A DNA stretch of 64,000 bases from assembly GCA_964534125.1 (NCBI GenBank), contig CAZHOJ010000001.1, forward strand, positions 248,001 to 312,000. Reading direction: 5' to 3'. The first letter of the stretch is position 1; each line of letters opens with the position of its first letter. The translations under genes were made by a program, and so were the position numbers. Below the pieces are notes generated by a model. It made no database searches. It saw nothing but the letters and a program-made list of their open reading frames with translations, and was not told the DNA's origin. The stretch is from 2-02-FULL-55-14 sp964534125. GTDB lineage: Bacteria; Bacteroidota; Ignavibacteria; UBA10030. Positions 18,142 to 27,264 of the stretch are shown here, in pieces.

Positions 18142-18166
18142 CCAACCAGCTACGTGGAGAATGCAA

Positions 18167-21100
18167 ATGAACACCGCATCAGCTTCACACTCTATAGCTG
18201 TTCTGCTTATGTTGGTTCTACTTCCGACGTCGGGTGTATCACAATCCAATCCGCTTGACGGGGAGGTTGTTTGCGGCACCGGGCTAATACAGGAGTCACA
18301 ATTGCAGCTACGGGTTCTTGGAGGTATGACGACAACAAGTGTTCTTCAAAGGGGCGGCATGCTGAAGACAGCTTCGGGCTACATCCGAGTTCTTGTTGTA
18401 TTCGTGAGATTTGTTGATGACGTCACCAACACAACATACTGGCCAGATTACACTGTTCTTCCTGGTTGGGCATCGACGATTGTCGACGATGATCTCCCAG
18501 CGGGGAATGCCTACTCCAGTCTGAATCTAAGCAATTTCTTTGACCGTGCCTCTGGTGGAGATGGAATGGGGAATTTGGGGAACCTGCAAATCTTGGGAGA
18601 TATTTACTACGTTACGACCGACAATGCCCGGACTTCATACTATAATGATGCAGCTGTGAACTCTCATGTTTGGGAGAAACTAGACAATCAAGGCGTGGAT
18701 TTTTCCCTGTATGACAACTGGACCTTCAGAGTCGGCGGTATGGAGTTCGCTCATCAGAACTCCCCGGATGGAGAGGTCGACTACATTTTCATGATGTGGA
18801 GGACGGAATCCTTCAGCGGCCCCAGTATCGGCGGATATATGCCGCAGGCAGGTTACTATCTGACCAACGATGGTGTAGTGATCAACTCGAACTCAGGTTC
18901 ATCTCAGTTCCGGTCCCGGGATATCATGGGCCCTTATCTTGTTCGGCCAAAGACGATATTCTACCCTGCTCATGAATTCTCTCATTATCTGTTTGCCGGC
19001 GGAAACGTGAGGGGACACATTGACGGACGGGATGTATATGGGACCACGCCAAACGTTGGGAATGTGATGTTCTTCGGTTTGATGACTTCAAACGCTTCGG
19101 GTAACTTCTGTGCGTTTGAGCGATACAGAGCAGGATGGTTGAATCCGCAAGTAATTATCGCCAATCAAGGATCTATCACGCTGAAAGACACACATGTTGA
19201 GAACGACGCAATCCTCATTCCCATCAGGCATGATGCGTCTGGAAATATCGTCGAACATTTTCTCGTCGAGAAGTATCATACAACAAATGACTATTCGGGA
19301 GCCAATCCCTTCTTGTCCACACAAATCTTCAATCACACATTGAGAAGTGGAATTCTCGTGTATCACATCGAGAATGAAGACTTGTGGGAGGCAATGAACT
19401 CTAATGTCGACATAGAATCCGCAGATGGACTCTGGACTTGGAACCTCGCCGCAGGCGAGTCAACACCAACGGATAGAACGGATGACATCATTGGTCATAG
19501 CGCACCATCATACTCCTCAGGCTATGACGAGCGCGACCGGATGACGATGACCGTGGGCTCCACGCTCTGGACAGATTACTACGCTCTGTATTGGGGCGAC
19601 AATGGTTGTGGCTCTGGTAATCCGTGTCCAGGCTCATGTGACGCAATTAAATGCAATCACGGATGGAGGTACTTCAAAAGCTCGTGGCTCGGGGACAATG
19701 AAGATTTCTTCAGGCTTGTGGAGAACGATGTCTTCAGCAGATATAGTAATCCCAGCACAGAGTTAAGTGGAGGTGGCCCTAGTGAATGCGGGTTCGAAAT
19801 CTTGAGCTACAATTCAACCACGAAGGCGTTCAGCTTGAGCGTCGCAGTGAACAACAGTGGGATTCTCGCCCTCAAACCCTCCAAGCCCATGGGCCTTTCC
19901 GCCTCCAAGCAGCCCTCCCAGGTAGCGGATCTCTCTTGGATAGCGAATGGAGAGTCAGACGTTACTTCAGGAGGTGGATATAACGTATTTCGTGCTGTCT
20001 ACCACTCGGGGAATCCAGAACCAACTTATGCGAAGATAAATTCCGCCATAGTTACCTCTACATCTTTTGTTGACAACTCATGGGTTGGGGTAGACCTCCC
20101 TGCAGGGACAAACCCAGTCTTCCGATATCGAATCACTGCCGAGGATGCGACCCAAAAGGAATCCGTGAAGTCTGACTCGGTCGAGGTCTCCTACACGTAC
20201 CAAGAATATCTGCTTGGTTTAGCTTCCCAGAAGCGAACCACATACTATGGTGCAACAAAGTACAACGGCGAGCATCTCCTAGAACACGACGCCTCGGGCA
20301 GACTGCACTATGTTTTCCAATCAGGAGGAGAAGTTTTCTATCGCCGCTCTACCGACGAAGGTGTGAGCTGGGGGAACGTCTCTCGTCTCTCTATCGGCGA
20401 CGGTTCGAATGCATGGCCTTCGATAACGGTTGCGCACAATGGCACACTGATCGTTGTCTGGGTGAGAACGACGAGTACCTACAACTACAATATTCTCTCT
20501 GCATATTCGACCGACGCTGGATTCACGTGGACGTCTCCACAACTGATTTCCACCTCCTATGTATCGCTCACTGATGGTCCTACACCTGTCGTGGCTGCCA
20601 TGAATGGCTCTCAGGCAAAGCTCCTCTGCGTCTGGGCAAAGTCTTCCGGGCTTGCGTATCGAAGCAGTTCCTCGCTCACATCGTGGACGGGATCAGTGGG
20701 GACCGTACCAGGATCTGCCTACTACTCAGAACACCCGTCTCTTGCATCGTTTGGAACCGCGTCAACAAGTGCGAACTTGGTCTATAATCGTTCTTCCTCC
20801 ATATATGCCAATCGCTTTGATGCGAATTCCAACTCATGGTCTGGAGTGGCGACGGCGGCCAGTGGATCATATGCTCGATATGCTTCGATAGGTCTGGACC
20901 CCTATGATCTTTGCTATGACGTTTTCTCGCGGTTCAATGGGAGTGAATGGGTGATACGGCAGGGATGGGGCATTGCCTCCAGCAACTGGTGGGAAACGGG
21001 TTGGTATGATGAGTTCACCGTGCAGAATCTTGATTCTTTCTGGCCTTCAATCACCTACTACATTAATCCTGACTATTCTTCCGACTGTTATAGTATCGTC

Positions 21101-22138
21101 TGGTCCGCATACCGTAGTTCGACTTGGAAGGTGATGCAGGCTGACTACAATCCATACTATTACTACGACTGGATAATCTATGAAATGTCGGGAAATGGTC
21201 ATGGTGGCCATATCACTCATGAAACCGGAATCGGTGGAGCAAAATATCCGACGATGACTTGGGCCGATTTCACAAATACACCGTACCTGTTGCGAACATA
21301 CCATCCCTCCACAGGTCTTCAAAAGAGCTCTGGTGCATCAACCCCGCTTGCCTTTAGGACTTCACGTTCGGTTGAGATTCGCGACATAGACGCCTCGGCC
21401 ACCGTCGTCCTCAAATTCGAGGGTCTTAAGTTCATGCGGTATGGACCTCGAGAAAGGGCGTCTGTGGACAGATCCAGGATCTTCGATTATCTGCAGACTG
21501 AAGATTTTCGACCGGTAGCTGGTTCCGAAATTGATTTGTCGATCAGTTCCAGTTTGACGATACAGGATTCGCTCGAAAATGAGGTGAACGTCGATCGATT
21601 GAGCGACATCTACGGGGACATCGGAATTTCATTGGATGTTGTCGCCGGAGGAGAGGTGATAGGGCAGATCCCCGTGGCAAGTGCCCTCCCCGCCAATGAT
21701 GGGAAGATGAACAAGAAAATAAGTCTCGACGAATTTGCGGATAGCCAGATCAGACTTGTTCCTAGAGTTGTCTTCAAGGGGGAGGTGGATAGCAGAGAGA
21801 CCGAAGTCGCCGTTGTCAACCAGATAGAAATTGGGGGATCGTCAGACCTCATTTCAGTTGAGCCTGAACGTGTACATGTAGCTGAAGACCTCTCGATCTT
21901 TCCAAATCCTTTCAATCCATCAACTCATATTGTGTACTCCCTACTGAAGACCACGTATGTCAGACTGAGGATCTATGACATGATCGGACGGGAAATGGCA
22001 ATCTTGGTCGATGGAGAGAAGTCCAGAGGAACTCATGACGCATTTTTCGACGCGTCGGGTCTCCCTAGTGGCTTGTATTTCTGTCGACTTGAGATGGGTG
22101 ACAAGTCTACGGTCAAAAAACTCATTCTAGTAAGGTAG
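18167..22138 (+). CDS. Secreted M6-like metalloprotease with type IX sorting domain
   Basis: The 1323-residue protein begins with a signal peptide (MNTASASHSIAVLLMLVLL). The M6-like peptidase domain covers about residues 60-470 and contains the zinc motif HEFSH near residue 270. A fibronectin type III-like segment lies around 570-680, followed by beta-sheet repeats resembling sialidase/BNR blades (SWGNVSRLSIGDGSNAWPS and similar). A type A sorting domain ends it (IFPNPFNPSTHIVYSL, then LPSGLYFCRLE). It would degrade protein outside the cell. GGAG seven bases before the ATG at 18167 sets the start. It is probably cotranscribed with the preceding secreted protein gene and ends at a strong terminator. 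Confidence 0.85.
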   Translation: MNTASASHSIAVLLMLVLLPTSGVSQSNPLDGEVVCGTGLIQESQLQLRVLGGMTTTSVLQRGGMLKTASGYIRVLVVFVRFVDDVTNTTYWPDYTVLPGWASTIVDDDLPAGNAYSSLNLSNFFDRASGGDGMGNLGNLQILGDIYYVTTDNARTSYYNDAAVNSHVWEKLDNQGVDFSLYDNWTFRVGGMEFAHQNSPDGEVDYIFMMWRTESFSGPSIGGYMPQAGYYLTNDGVVINSNSGSSQFRSRDIMGPYLVRPKTIFYPAHEFSHYLFAGGNVRGHIDGRDVYGTTPNVGNVMFFGLMTSNASGNFCAFERYRAGWLNPQVIIANQGSITLKDTHVENDAILIPIRHDASGNIVEHFLVEKYHTTNDYSGANPFLSTQIFNHTLRSGILVYHIENEDLWEAMNSNVDIESADGLWTWNLAAGESTPTDRTDDIIGHSAPSYSSGYDERDRMTMTVGSTLWTDYYALYWGDNGCGSGNPCPGSCDAIKCNHGWRYFKSSWLGDNEDFFRLVENDVFSRYSNPSTELSGGGPSECGFEILSYNSTTKAFSLSVAVNNSGILALKPSKPMGLSASKQPSQVADLSWIANGESDVTSGGGYNVFRAVYHSGNPEPTYAKINSAIVTSTSFVDNSWVGVDLPAGTNPVFRYRITAEDATQKESVKSDSVEVSYTYQEYLLGLASQKRTTYYGATKYNGEHLLEHDASGRLHYVFQSGGEVFYRRSTDEGVSWGNVSRLSIGDGSNAWPSITVAHNGTLIVVWVRTTSTYNYNILSAYSTDAGFTWTSPQLISTSYVSLTDGPTPVVAAMNGSQAKLLCVWAKSSGLAYRSSSSLTSWTGSVGTVPGSAYYSEHPSLASFGTASTSANLVYNRSSSIYANRFDANSNSWSGVATAASGSYARYASIGLDPYDLCYDVFSRFNGSEWVIRQGWGIASSNWWETGWYDEFTVQNLDSFWPSITYYINPDYSSDCYSIVWSAYRSSTWKVMQADYNPYYYYDWIIYEMSGNGHGGHITHETGIGGAKYPTMTWADFTNTPYLLRTYHPSTGLQKSSGASTPLAFRTSRSVEIRDIDASATVVLKFEGLKFMRYGPRERASVDRSRIFDYLQTEDFRPVAGSEIDLSISSSLTIQDSLENEVNVDRLSDIYGDIGISLDVVAGGEVIGQIPVASALPANDGKMNKKISLDEFADSQIRLVPRVVFKGEVDSRETEVAVVNQIEIGGSSDLISVEPERVHVAEDLSIFPNPFNPSTHIVYSLLKTTYVRLRIYDMIGREMAILVDGEKSRGTHDAFFDASGLPSGLYFCRLEMGDKSTVKKLILVR

Positions 22139-22165
22139 CATGCTGCCACCTAAGCCACACCTGCG

Positions 22166-22193
22166 AAGCCCCGTCGATTCGGCGGGGTTTCTT
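22166..22193 (+). terminator. Rho-independent terminator after the metalloprotease gene
   Basis: An 11-bp stem (AAGCCCCGTCG paired with CGGCGGGGTTT, including G-T pairs) closes a 3-base ATT loop and runs into TTTCTT. It lies 28 bp after the stop codon, in the right place and orientation to end the 17.2-22.1 kb transcript. Confidence 0.88.
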
Positions 22194-22374
22194 GTTAGAA
22201 CGAACCTCTGTTTAGAAATTGCCTTCATGTCCCGCGAAGATCCCAAGTGAGGGCAGAGTCTTAACACAATTAAGCATCCGAAATCCAGATAAGCCCGTCA
22301 GGTCTGGCTAATCCTACTCAACCCTCGCGAGCAATTCTGTCTTTCGTCTTCGCATTGGACTGCTCCCCGTTTTT

Positions 22375-22589
22375 GTGCCGGGGCGAGTTGGTCAGCAAGA
22401 AGCAGGAGTAGCTGGTCCCTCGGCCCCAGGATCGTCGTCCGTCTCCAGTCGGGGAATTCGAATGAGAGGTCTCGCATCCTTTGGCGGGCATCATCGCGGT
22501 CTCGCGAATAAGTGGACCGCCAGACACGCTTTCCATTGTGGCTGAAGAACCGCGTAGTAGATTCCGTTTCGAACAATGAGGGAGGGCAT
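22375..22589 (-). pseudogene. Frameshifted N-terminal remnant of a tyrosine recombinase
   Basis: The start MPSLIVRNGIYYAV and, in a second frame, NGKRVWRSTYSRDRDD, QRMRDL and ADQLAP correspond to the first 70 residues of the intact recombinase at 27265-28275, which has MPCLISRNGIFYAV, HGKRVWRSTYSRDREE, QRMRDL and PGQLAP. A frameshift near 22545 joins the two parts. The core-binding and catalytic domains are absent. It has the same orientation as the intact gene, 5.7 kb away. It is a relic of a second insertion or of a duplication at the far end of the island. Confidence 0.85.
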
Positions 22590-23130
22590 GGGAGTGCGCT
22601 TCGCGTCGGCCTGCAGTCCCTGCGACCACAAGGAATCTGCTTCCGGCAGACCGCGCTCCACACCAGAACCCTGACAAGGGAAATGTGCCGTTCTATGAGA
22701 ACTGTTCACTGATAGAATGCTCTAACGTTGACCGATACACCGAGAAGACACCGGACTTCTGTCAGGAACACGGCGAACGAGGCTTGACTGTTTACCAAAA
22801 GGCAAGCTCGCTACTCGGAGTACCTACATTTGAATATTGCTTGCAGGTGCTCTTTTGGGGTGCCCTCCCTTGTCATCCAATACCGGATATCCTCGATAAG
22901 AAGATCAACCTACTTCTGCCCGAGATCGGATCCTAGCCGGCAAGCAGGAAGGTAATTCTTACTGATGAAGAAGGGGGAGACTTGTGAGGATTGTGAAGGC
23001 GGCGATGGAATAGAAGATGAGGTAAGGGGTAGCATCACCCAGAAGGCTGGTCACCTCCCTCTTCACGCAATGGGGAGACTCACAGATGTTAGATAAAAGT
23101 ACTGCGGTCTGCTACTCCTCACCAAAGCGT
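22590..23130. other. Intergenic stretch between integrase remnant and kinase gene
   Basis: No gene, RNA or clear repeat was recognised in these 540 bases. The short open frames have no recognisable content. No terminator was seen after the kinase-ParB gene that ends at 23131. Confidence 0.5.
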
Positions 23131-24060
23131 CTAGTCCTGGACAGCTGGAGGGTACTCCGAATAGCTGAATCCGAAAGCATCTTCCCAATCATAGATCCAG
23201 CTCAGTTTCAACGGAGTCTCTACCATACTTTCAGCGGTACAGCCCGGAAAGACTTCTTCCTGGTCTCTTGCGAGCAGCACGCAGGGCACAAGGGCCGATT
23301 CCTGATTCAGCATGCGAGCAACCTGTTTGTGGCCATCGACAATGAAATAGTGACCTTTGTATTGGACCACATTTACGGGCGAGAACATTGGATCATCCAC
23401 CTTCGCGGATGATGCAGCATCTACCATAATATGAGTTTCACGAATCGACTGGGTAGGGTAGACGCGTTTGGGAGAAAGCCAATACTTGATGAATGCATGG
23501 CCTTCATGCCACGCCGAAAAGCACTCCTGGATTTTGAAAGCTGCTTTGTCAGGAGCGACATGCGACGTGTCCACGATCATGTCGAAATTGATTTCGTTGG
23601 AGCAATCAACCCCGTACTTAGCCAGGAATCGCCGATTCTCGCTCTCCTTCCGAGCCCTGAGCTCAGAAAATGCTTCCTCAAAATCGCTGTATTCTTCATT
23701 TTGCCTTGTCCTATCAGAGCGCACACGAGATACTGCGATCCGCGGATCGACAGTGAGAAAGACTCTGAATGAGGAAGTGACAAAATGCCATGCCATCCGA
23801 GAGTCGACGACATAATTTCTGGGATCGTCCCGGAGTTCTTTGAACACAGAATCGATTTCTTCATCAATTTCCGGATGAGACTCCGCATACTTGTTGAGTT
23901 CAAGCGTGCTCATTCCTCTTCTGGCAGCTATATCCCGTTGAACAAGACCCGTGGAGAGGTACGCGTAAGCAAGCTGGTGCGCCAACAGTTTTCCGACGGC
24001 ACTCTTTCCACTGCCCAGGTCGCCAGCAATGGTGATCTTTGTGTTATTTGCAGTCCTCAA
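23131..24060 (-). CDS. CMP/AMP-kinase-like domain joined to a ParB-like domain
   Basis: Residues 1-187 follow the short archaeal-type cytidylate kinase pattern: a P-loop GDLGSGKSAVGK (13-24), STGLVQRDIAARRGM, then HPEIDEEIDSVFKEL, and VVDSRMAWHF as the NMP-binding strand. Residues 188-309 read as a ParB/sulfiredoxin-like domain, with the core VVQYKGHYFIVDGHKQVARM (about 231-250). That domain binds or hydrolyses nucleotides (CTP in ParB, ATP in Srx). The combination is unusual. It suggests a protein that phosphorylates or uses a nucleotide and then acts on a partner. The start is TTG with GGGAG six bases before it. It is the last gene of the four-gene cassette. Function not known. Confidence 0.75.
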   Translation of the reverse strand: MRTANNTKITIAGDLGSGKSAVGKLLAHQLAYAYLSTGLVQRDIAARRGMSTLELNKYAESHPEIDEEIDSVFKELRDDPRNYVVDSRMAWHFVTSSFRVFLTVDPRIAVSRVRSDRTRQNEEYSDFEEAFSELRARKESENRRFLAKYGVDCSNEINFDMIVDTSHVAPDKAAFKIQECFSAWHEGHAFIKYWLSPKRVYPTQSIRETHIMVDAASSAKVDDPMFSPVNVVQYKGHYFIVDGHKQVARMLNQESALVPCVLLARDQEEVFPGCTAESMVETPLKLSWIYDWEDAFGFSYSEYPPAVQD

Positions 24061-24109
24061 AGCGCGCTCCCATTTGTCGAATGAAGGTGGATTCCATTGA
24101 TCGCGCTGC

Positions 24110-24847
24110 TCAGCGCCGCCTGTGACGCACGAAACGTCGGTTGTATTCGCGCAGGATTTCTGATTTACCGCTTATGATGCTCAATTTGTGGGCCTCCTTC
24201 TTATGTGCCTCCACCACAAAAATGGAGAACTGCATGACGTCGTCGAGGAAATAGACAGAAGAGCGCCAGCACATTATGCCCAAGCAAACGAGAAGAATGG
24301 GTGCACAGGCCATGAGACCATATCCAAGAATGTAAGCCTCAACGTTCCACCACATTCCGTTCAGCGTGTCATATGAGATCATGAATCTTACGATTGCGCT
24401 TACGCTATTCAATACAGCAAAGAGTAGGGACACTAAGGCAACGTCCATTAGCATATAGTAGTACGATGCGAAGTAGTGTACTCTCTGTGAGGCGAGCGAT
24501 GGAATGACACACTCAATCAAGTATTGATAGGCCGGCTTGTCTATGATGTCCGTATCAGGAATGCCTTCCAGCATGAGCTTTTTCAACAACGCCACTCTCC
24601 GTCTGTACAGGCTGATTTTCTTGGGCATTTGGGCCGAGAACCAGACAAGCCCGAAGAGGAGCGCTGCTATGACCGTGTAAGGCTTAGAGGCGACTTCCAA
24701 TGAATTGCCATCGAGCCGAACCGACCCCCAAAGAAACGGTGAGAAGACGGGTGAGCCGATTACTAGGAGCGAGAGTCCAGGAACTGCCATTCTAAAGAAT
24801 TCCCGAAAGCTGAACTTCCAATCGCTGACGACCTTGTTCGATTCCAT
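24110..24847 (-). CDS. Membrane protein with about four helices, unknown function
   Basis: The 245-residue protein has hydrophobic segments at about 22-42 and 55-76, then at about 120-150 and 172-200, with cytoplasmic charged loops and a basic C-terminus (EYNRRFVRHRRR). The two-plus-two helix layout with a long linker between resembles small membrane effectors of nucleotide-linked systems, but no family is recognised. GAGGA upstream of the ATG at 24847 supports that start rather than the longer frame from 24973, which would overlap the radical SAM gene. It lies 7 bp after the radical SAM stop and 49 bp before the kinase-ParB gene. Confidence 0.7.
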   Translation of the reverse strand: MESNKVVSDWKFSFREFFRMAVPGLSLLVIGSPVFSPFLWGSVRLDGNSLEVASKPYTVIAALLFGLVWFSAQMPKKISLYRRRVALLKKLMLEGIPDTDIIDKPAYQYLIECVIPSLASQRVHYFASYYYMLMDVALVSLLFAVLNSVSAIVRFMISYDTLNGMWWNVEAYILGYGLMACAPILLVCLGIMCWRSSVYFLDDVMQFSIFVVEAHKKEAHKLSIISGKSEILREYNRRFVRHRRR

Positions 24848-24854
24848 GGTGTCC

Positions 24855-26342
24855 TCATCGCCCAGATGAATAGTTATGTCCGCTAACGAAGAAAGTCGAT
24901 CCGAGGAAGTTACCAATTCCAAGAGGGAATAGTCTGCTGAGGTACTGTTGCAGCGAAAGCCCATAATAAGCACAGGCGGAGCTCAGGAGACGATTCTTCT
25001 CAAACCATTGCTGCACGTGGATAGGATTCATGGTCCATGCGGTTGATAGCCGTGCCTGCATGGCTGAACGATATTGTTCTGGAACGAAATGCCACCGGCT
25101 CCCGCCGTCAACAGCTCTCAGGGGGGACATGAGAAGCGAATCGAAAGCTTCATCATCGTTCGCATCAAAGTTATGCAACTTGTCAAAGAGTTCAGTCCCC
25201 GGGAGCGGGCTTGTGACCCAGAAGCATGGAAGTGCATAGTGTTTACGTAGAGCGATGTGCGCGAATTCGATATTATCATCGACAACTTCAACGGTCTCTC
25301 CAGGATTGCCTATCATGAAGTTGAGTTGGATCAGAATCCCAAGCCTGTGCGCTTTGGCGATGATGGCAGTAATCCGTTCCTTTGAGACGGTGCGGCCCAG
25401 GCGTTGCAGCGTGTCACCGTCAAACGTCTCGACTCCGAATTCTATGAGACAGCACCCGGCATGCGCCATGGTTTGCAGCAGTTGTTCGTCGACAAGTTCA
25501 ATGCGAGTCTGGCATCCCCATAGAAGGTGCATCTCTTCGGCCATCAGTTGATTGCAGAAGGAAACCACCCACGCCCGATCAGCAGTGAAGGTATCGTCCA
25601 GGAAATAGACGTGGTCGATCCGAAAGCTTGAGCGCCGCTCTCGAATGAGGGCTAAGATATATTTTACTGAATGTGACCGCACAGTCCGCCCAAACACCGT
25701 GTGCGAAGCACAATAACTGCAACGGTAAGGACATCCTCGTTTGGATAATATCCAAGACGCGGCGCGGCCGCGATACAGCATAGCTGGTATTAGTTGTTCA
25801 GCATGCTCGTACACAGAGAAGGGCAGAAGATCGAAGGCCGGGAAAGCGAGCGAATCCAAGTCGGCAATAGCCGCTCTCGGCGTTGACCTGCGTGCAATGT
25901 TTCGTGTACGATCCCACCAGCATAGCCCTGCTGTGTCAAATGCATCACCACCTGCCTCGACCCTCCAGCATAAGTCAAGCATGGTGTTCTCGCCTTCCCC
26001 AAGGATAGCAATGTCTGCGAGGTCATTCCCGACCAAGAGTTCGGGGACATTCGTCGCGTGATTTCCGCCAACGACTATCAGGCGATCCGGGAACGCAGAC
26101 CTCAGCACCCGCAATTGATCTTTGTACTGAGCATGATTGCAGGAGTATGACGCGGCCATGCCGATGATGCGAGGTTCAAAAGTGTGCAAGGAAGGCAAGA
26201 GGCAATCATGGAGACGTGGATCCGCCGCGTCATACACGCGAACTTCAAATTGATTACTGCGCAAATGGCCTGCAATGGAAGCCAGCCCCATTTCGGGATA
26301 CGGAGGAGAATCCGTGCGCGGAGAGAGAAGTGCAATGCGCAT
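24855..26342 (-). CDS. B12-binding-type radical SAM protein
   Basis: The N-terminal 150 residues match a cobalamin-binding-like Rossmann domain as found in radical SAM methyltransferase relatives (MRIALLSPRTDSPPYPEMGL, then VVGGNHAT, then ILGEGENT), though no clear DxHxxG cobalamin motif is present. The radical SAM core follows with the iron-sulfur cysteines in CPYRCSYC (204-211) and an EFGVETF strand near residue 310. Members methylate or rearrange unactivated carbons in natural products, nucleosides or lipids. The C-terminal 100 residues are not recognised. The start ATG overlaps the kinase stop (TAATG), so translation is coupled. Substrate unknown. Neighbours suggest a nucleoside or nucleotide. 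Confidence 0.88.
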   Translation of the reverse strand: MRIALLSPRTDSPPYPEMGLASIAGHLRSNQFEVRVYDAADPRLHDCLLPSLHTFEPRIIGMAASYSCNHAQYKDQLRVLRSAFPDRLIVVGGNHATNVPELLVGNDLADIAILGEGENTMLDLCWRVEAGGDAFDTAGLCWWDRTRNIARRSTPRAAIADLDSLAFPAFDLLPFSVYEHAEQLIPAMLYRGRAASWILSKRGCPYRCSYCASHTVFGRTVRSHSVKYILALIRERRSSFRIDHVYFLDDTFTADRAWVVSFCNQLMAEEMHLLWGCQTRIELVDEQLLQTMAHAGCCLIEFGVETFDGDTLQRLGRTVSKERITAIIAKAHRLGILIQLNFMIGNPGETVEVVDDNIEFAHIALRKHYALPCFWVTSPLPGTELFDKLHNFDANDDEAFDSLLMSPLRAVDGGSRWHFVPEQYRSAMQARLSTAWTMNPIHVQQWFEKNRLLSSACAYYGLSLQQYLSRLFPLGIGNFLGSTFFVSGHNYSSGR

Positions 26343-26941
26343 TATCGACGACCCTGGAGGAAATCCAACGTCAATCTCAGATCAGCAAGCATGTCCTTGG
26401 TGTTCAGTGGTTCGGACGATGCGCCGAGGCTGGAAGTGTCGATTCGTTCGATACGTTTCGCTCTGCTCGTAAGGACGTGCTTGTCGCAGAGTGTTTGGAG
26501 CCTTTGGATGAACTCCGTTGTGATGTTCTTTTCATATGATCGTGAGCGGGCGTGAATACGCTGCATCAACAATTCCAGCGGGGCAGTCAGATAGATTAGA
26601 AGATCGGGTGTTTGCGCTTCAAATTCCCCATAAATTCTTCGGTAGGTTTCAAAATCGCCCCCGGCGAGATAGAGCTCAGCATAAACGAGATCTTTGACGA
26701 AGACACAATCGGTTACGATCTGCACTCTAGCGCGTTCCCTCTGTATGAGCTTCTGCATGCGCACGCGCTCGACGAGACATTCCAATTGCATCCGGAGCGG
26801 GCTCACCTCTCCGCTGGCATGCAGAGGCGTGAGCAATTCAACTGATGGCTCCAATATTTGGCGAAATCCGTACAATGCAGAGACAGCCTCTGCAAGAGAC
26901 GTCTTCCCGGTGGCCGCATTCCCTTCGATGGCAATATACAT
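26342..26941 (-). CDS. Deoxynucleoside kinase-like protein
   Basis: The protein opens with MYIAIEGNAATGKTSLAEA, the P-loop and beta-strand typical of the dNK/thymidylate kinase superfamily. It continues with VTDCVFVKDLVYAELYL in the position of the DRS-type catalytic loop, though without its Asp-Arg pair. RIHARSRSYEKNI fits the Arg-rich LID of deoxynucleoside kinases (RxRxRxxE-like). At 199 residues it is the usual length. The start ATG at 26941 has AGGAG about ten bases before it. A frame from 27004 exists but adds an unlikely extension. It is first in the four-gene cassette, and its stop overlaps the radical SAM start. It probably phosphorylates a nucleoside made or used by the cassette. 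Confidence 0.8.
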   Translation of the reverse strand: MYIAIEGNAATGKTSLAEAVSALYGFRQILEPSVELLTPLHASGEVSPLRMQLECLVERVRMQKLIQRERARVQIVTDCVFVKDLVYAELYLAGGDFETYRRIYGEFEAQTPDLLIYLTAPLELLMQRIHARSRSYEKNITTEFIQRLQTLCDKHVLTSRAKRIERIDTSSLGASSEPLNTKDMLADLRLTLDFLQGRR

Positions 26942-27264
26942 GGAGCAGGCTCTCCTGTAATCGGTTGACGAGAGCAAGGTATGTATTGAAAGTATGATTG
27001 CCAATTGTTTTGCAGATCATTGCCCTTGCGCTTGGCCTGCCCCCGCGGCCAGCGTGCTCATCATGAAGTTACCCAGTCAATGTAGCTGGGATCAATCGTT
27101 TCATGGCAACGCCCAAGTGACGAGCTCGGGCGTTTGATTCCTAATATCAGCATGTGGGATGATTCGTTCAACACCAGGGATGAGGCAAGAGGCAGGTTGC
27201 CAACATTTAGTTCAGCTCCTCCGCGGAATGAACGTGGCGACTGGGGCTGGGGTGGTTTCCAGAC
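26942..27264. other. Intergenic region with a stem-loop between cassette and integrase
   Basis: These 323 bases hold no gene. A stem AACGCCC/GGGCGTT (27108-27134) with a 13-base loop could terminate the integrase transcript (minus strand), although it is not followed by a strong U run. The promoter of the four-gene cassette and the integrase attachment site would be expected here, but neither could be identified by eye. Confidence 0.45.

Noticed and set aside
24855..26342. Viperin-type antiviral radical SAM enzyme
   Set aside because: The enzyme is a B12-binding-type radical SAM protein with a Rossmann N-domain. It lacks viperin's size and sequence motifs, so only the general idea of nucleotide chemistry is kept.
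26942..27264. Attachment site of the integrase
   Set aside because: The stem-loop here was considered, but no matching direct repeat could be found at the other side of the island by eye.
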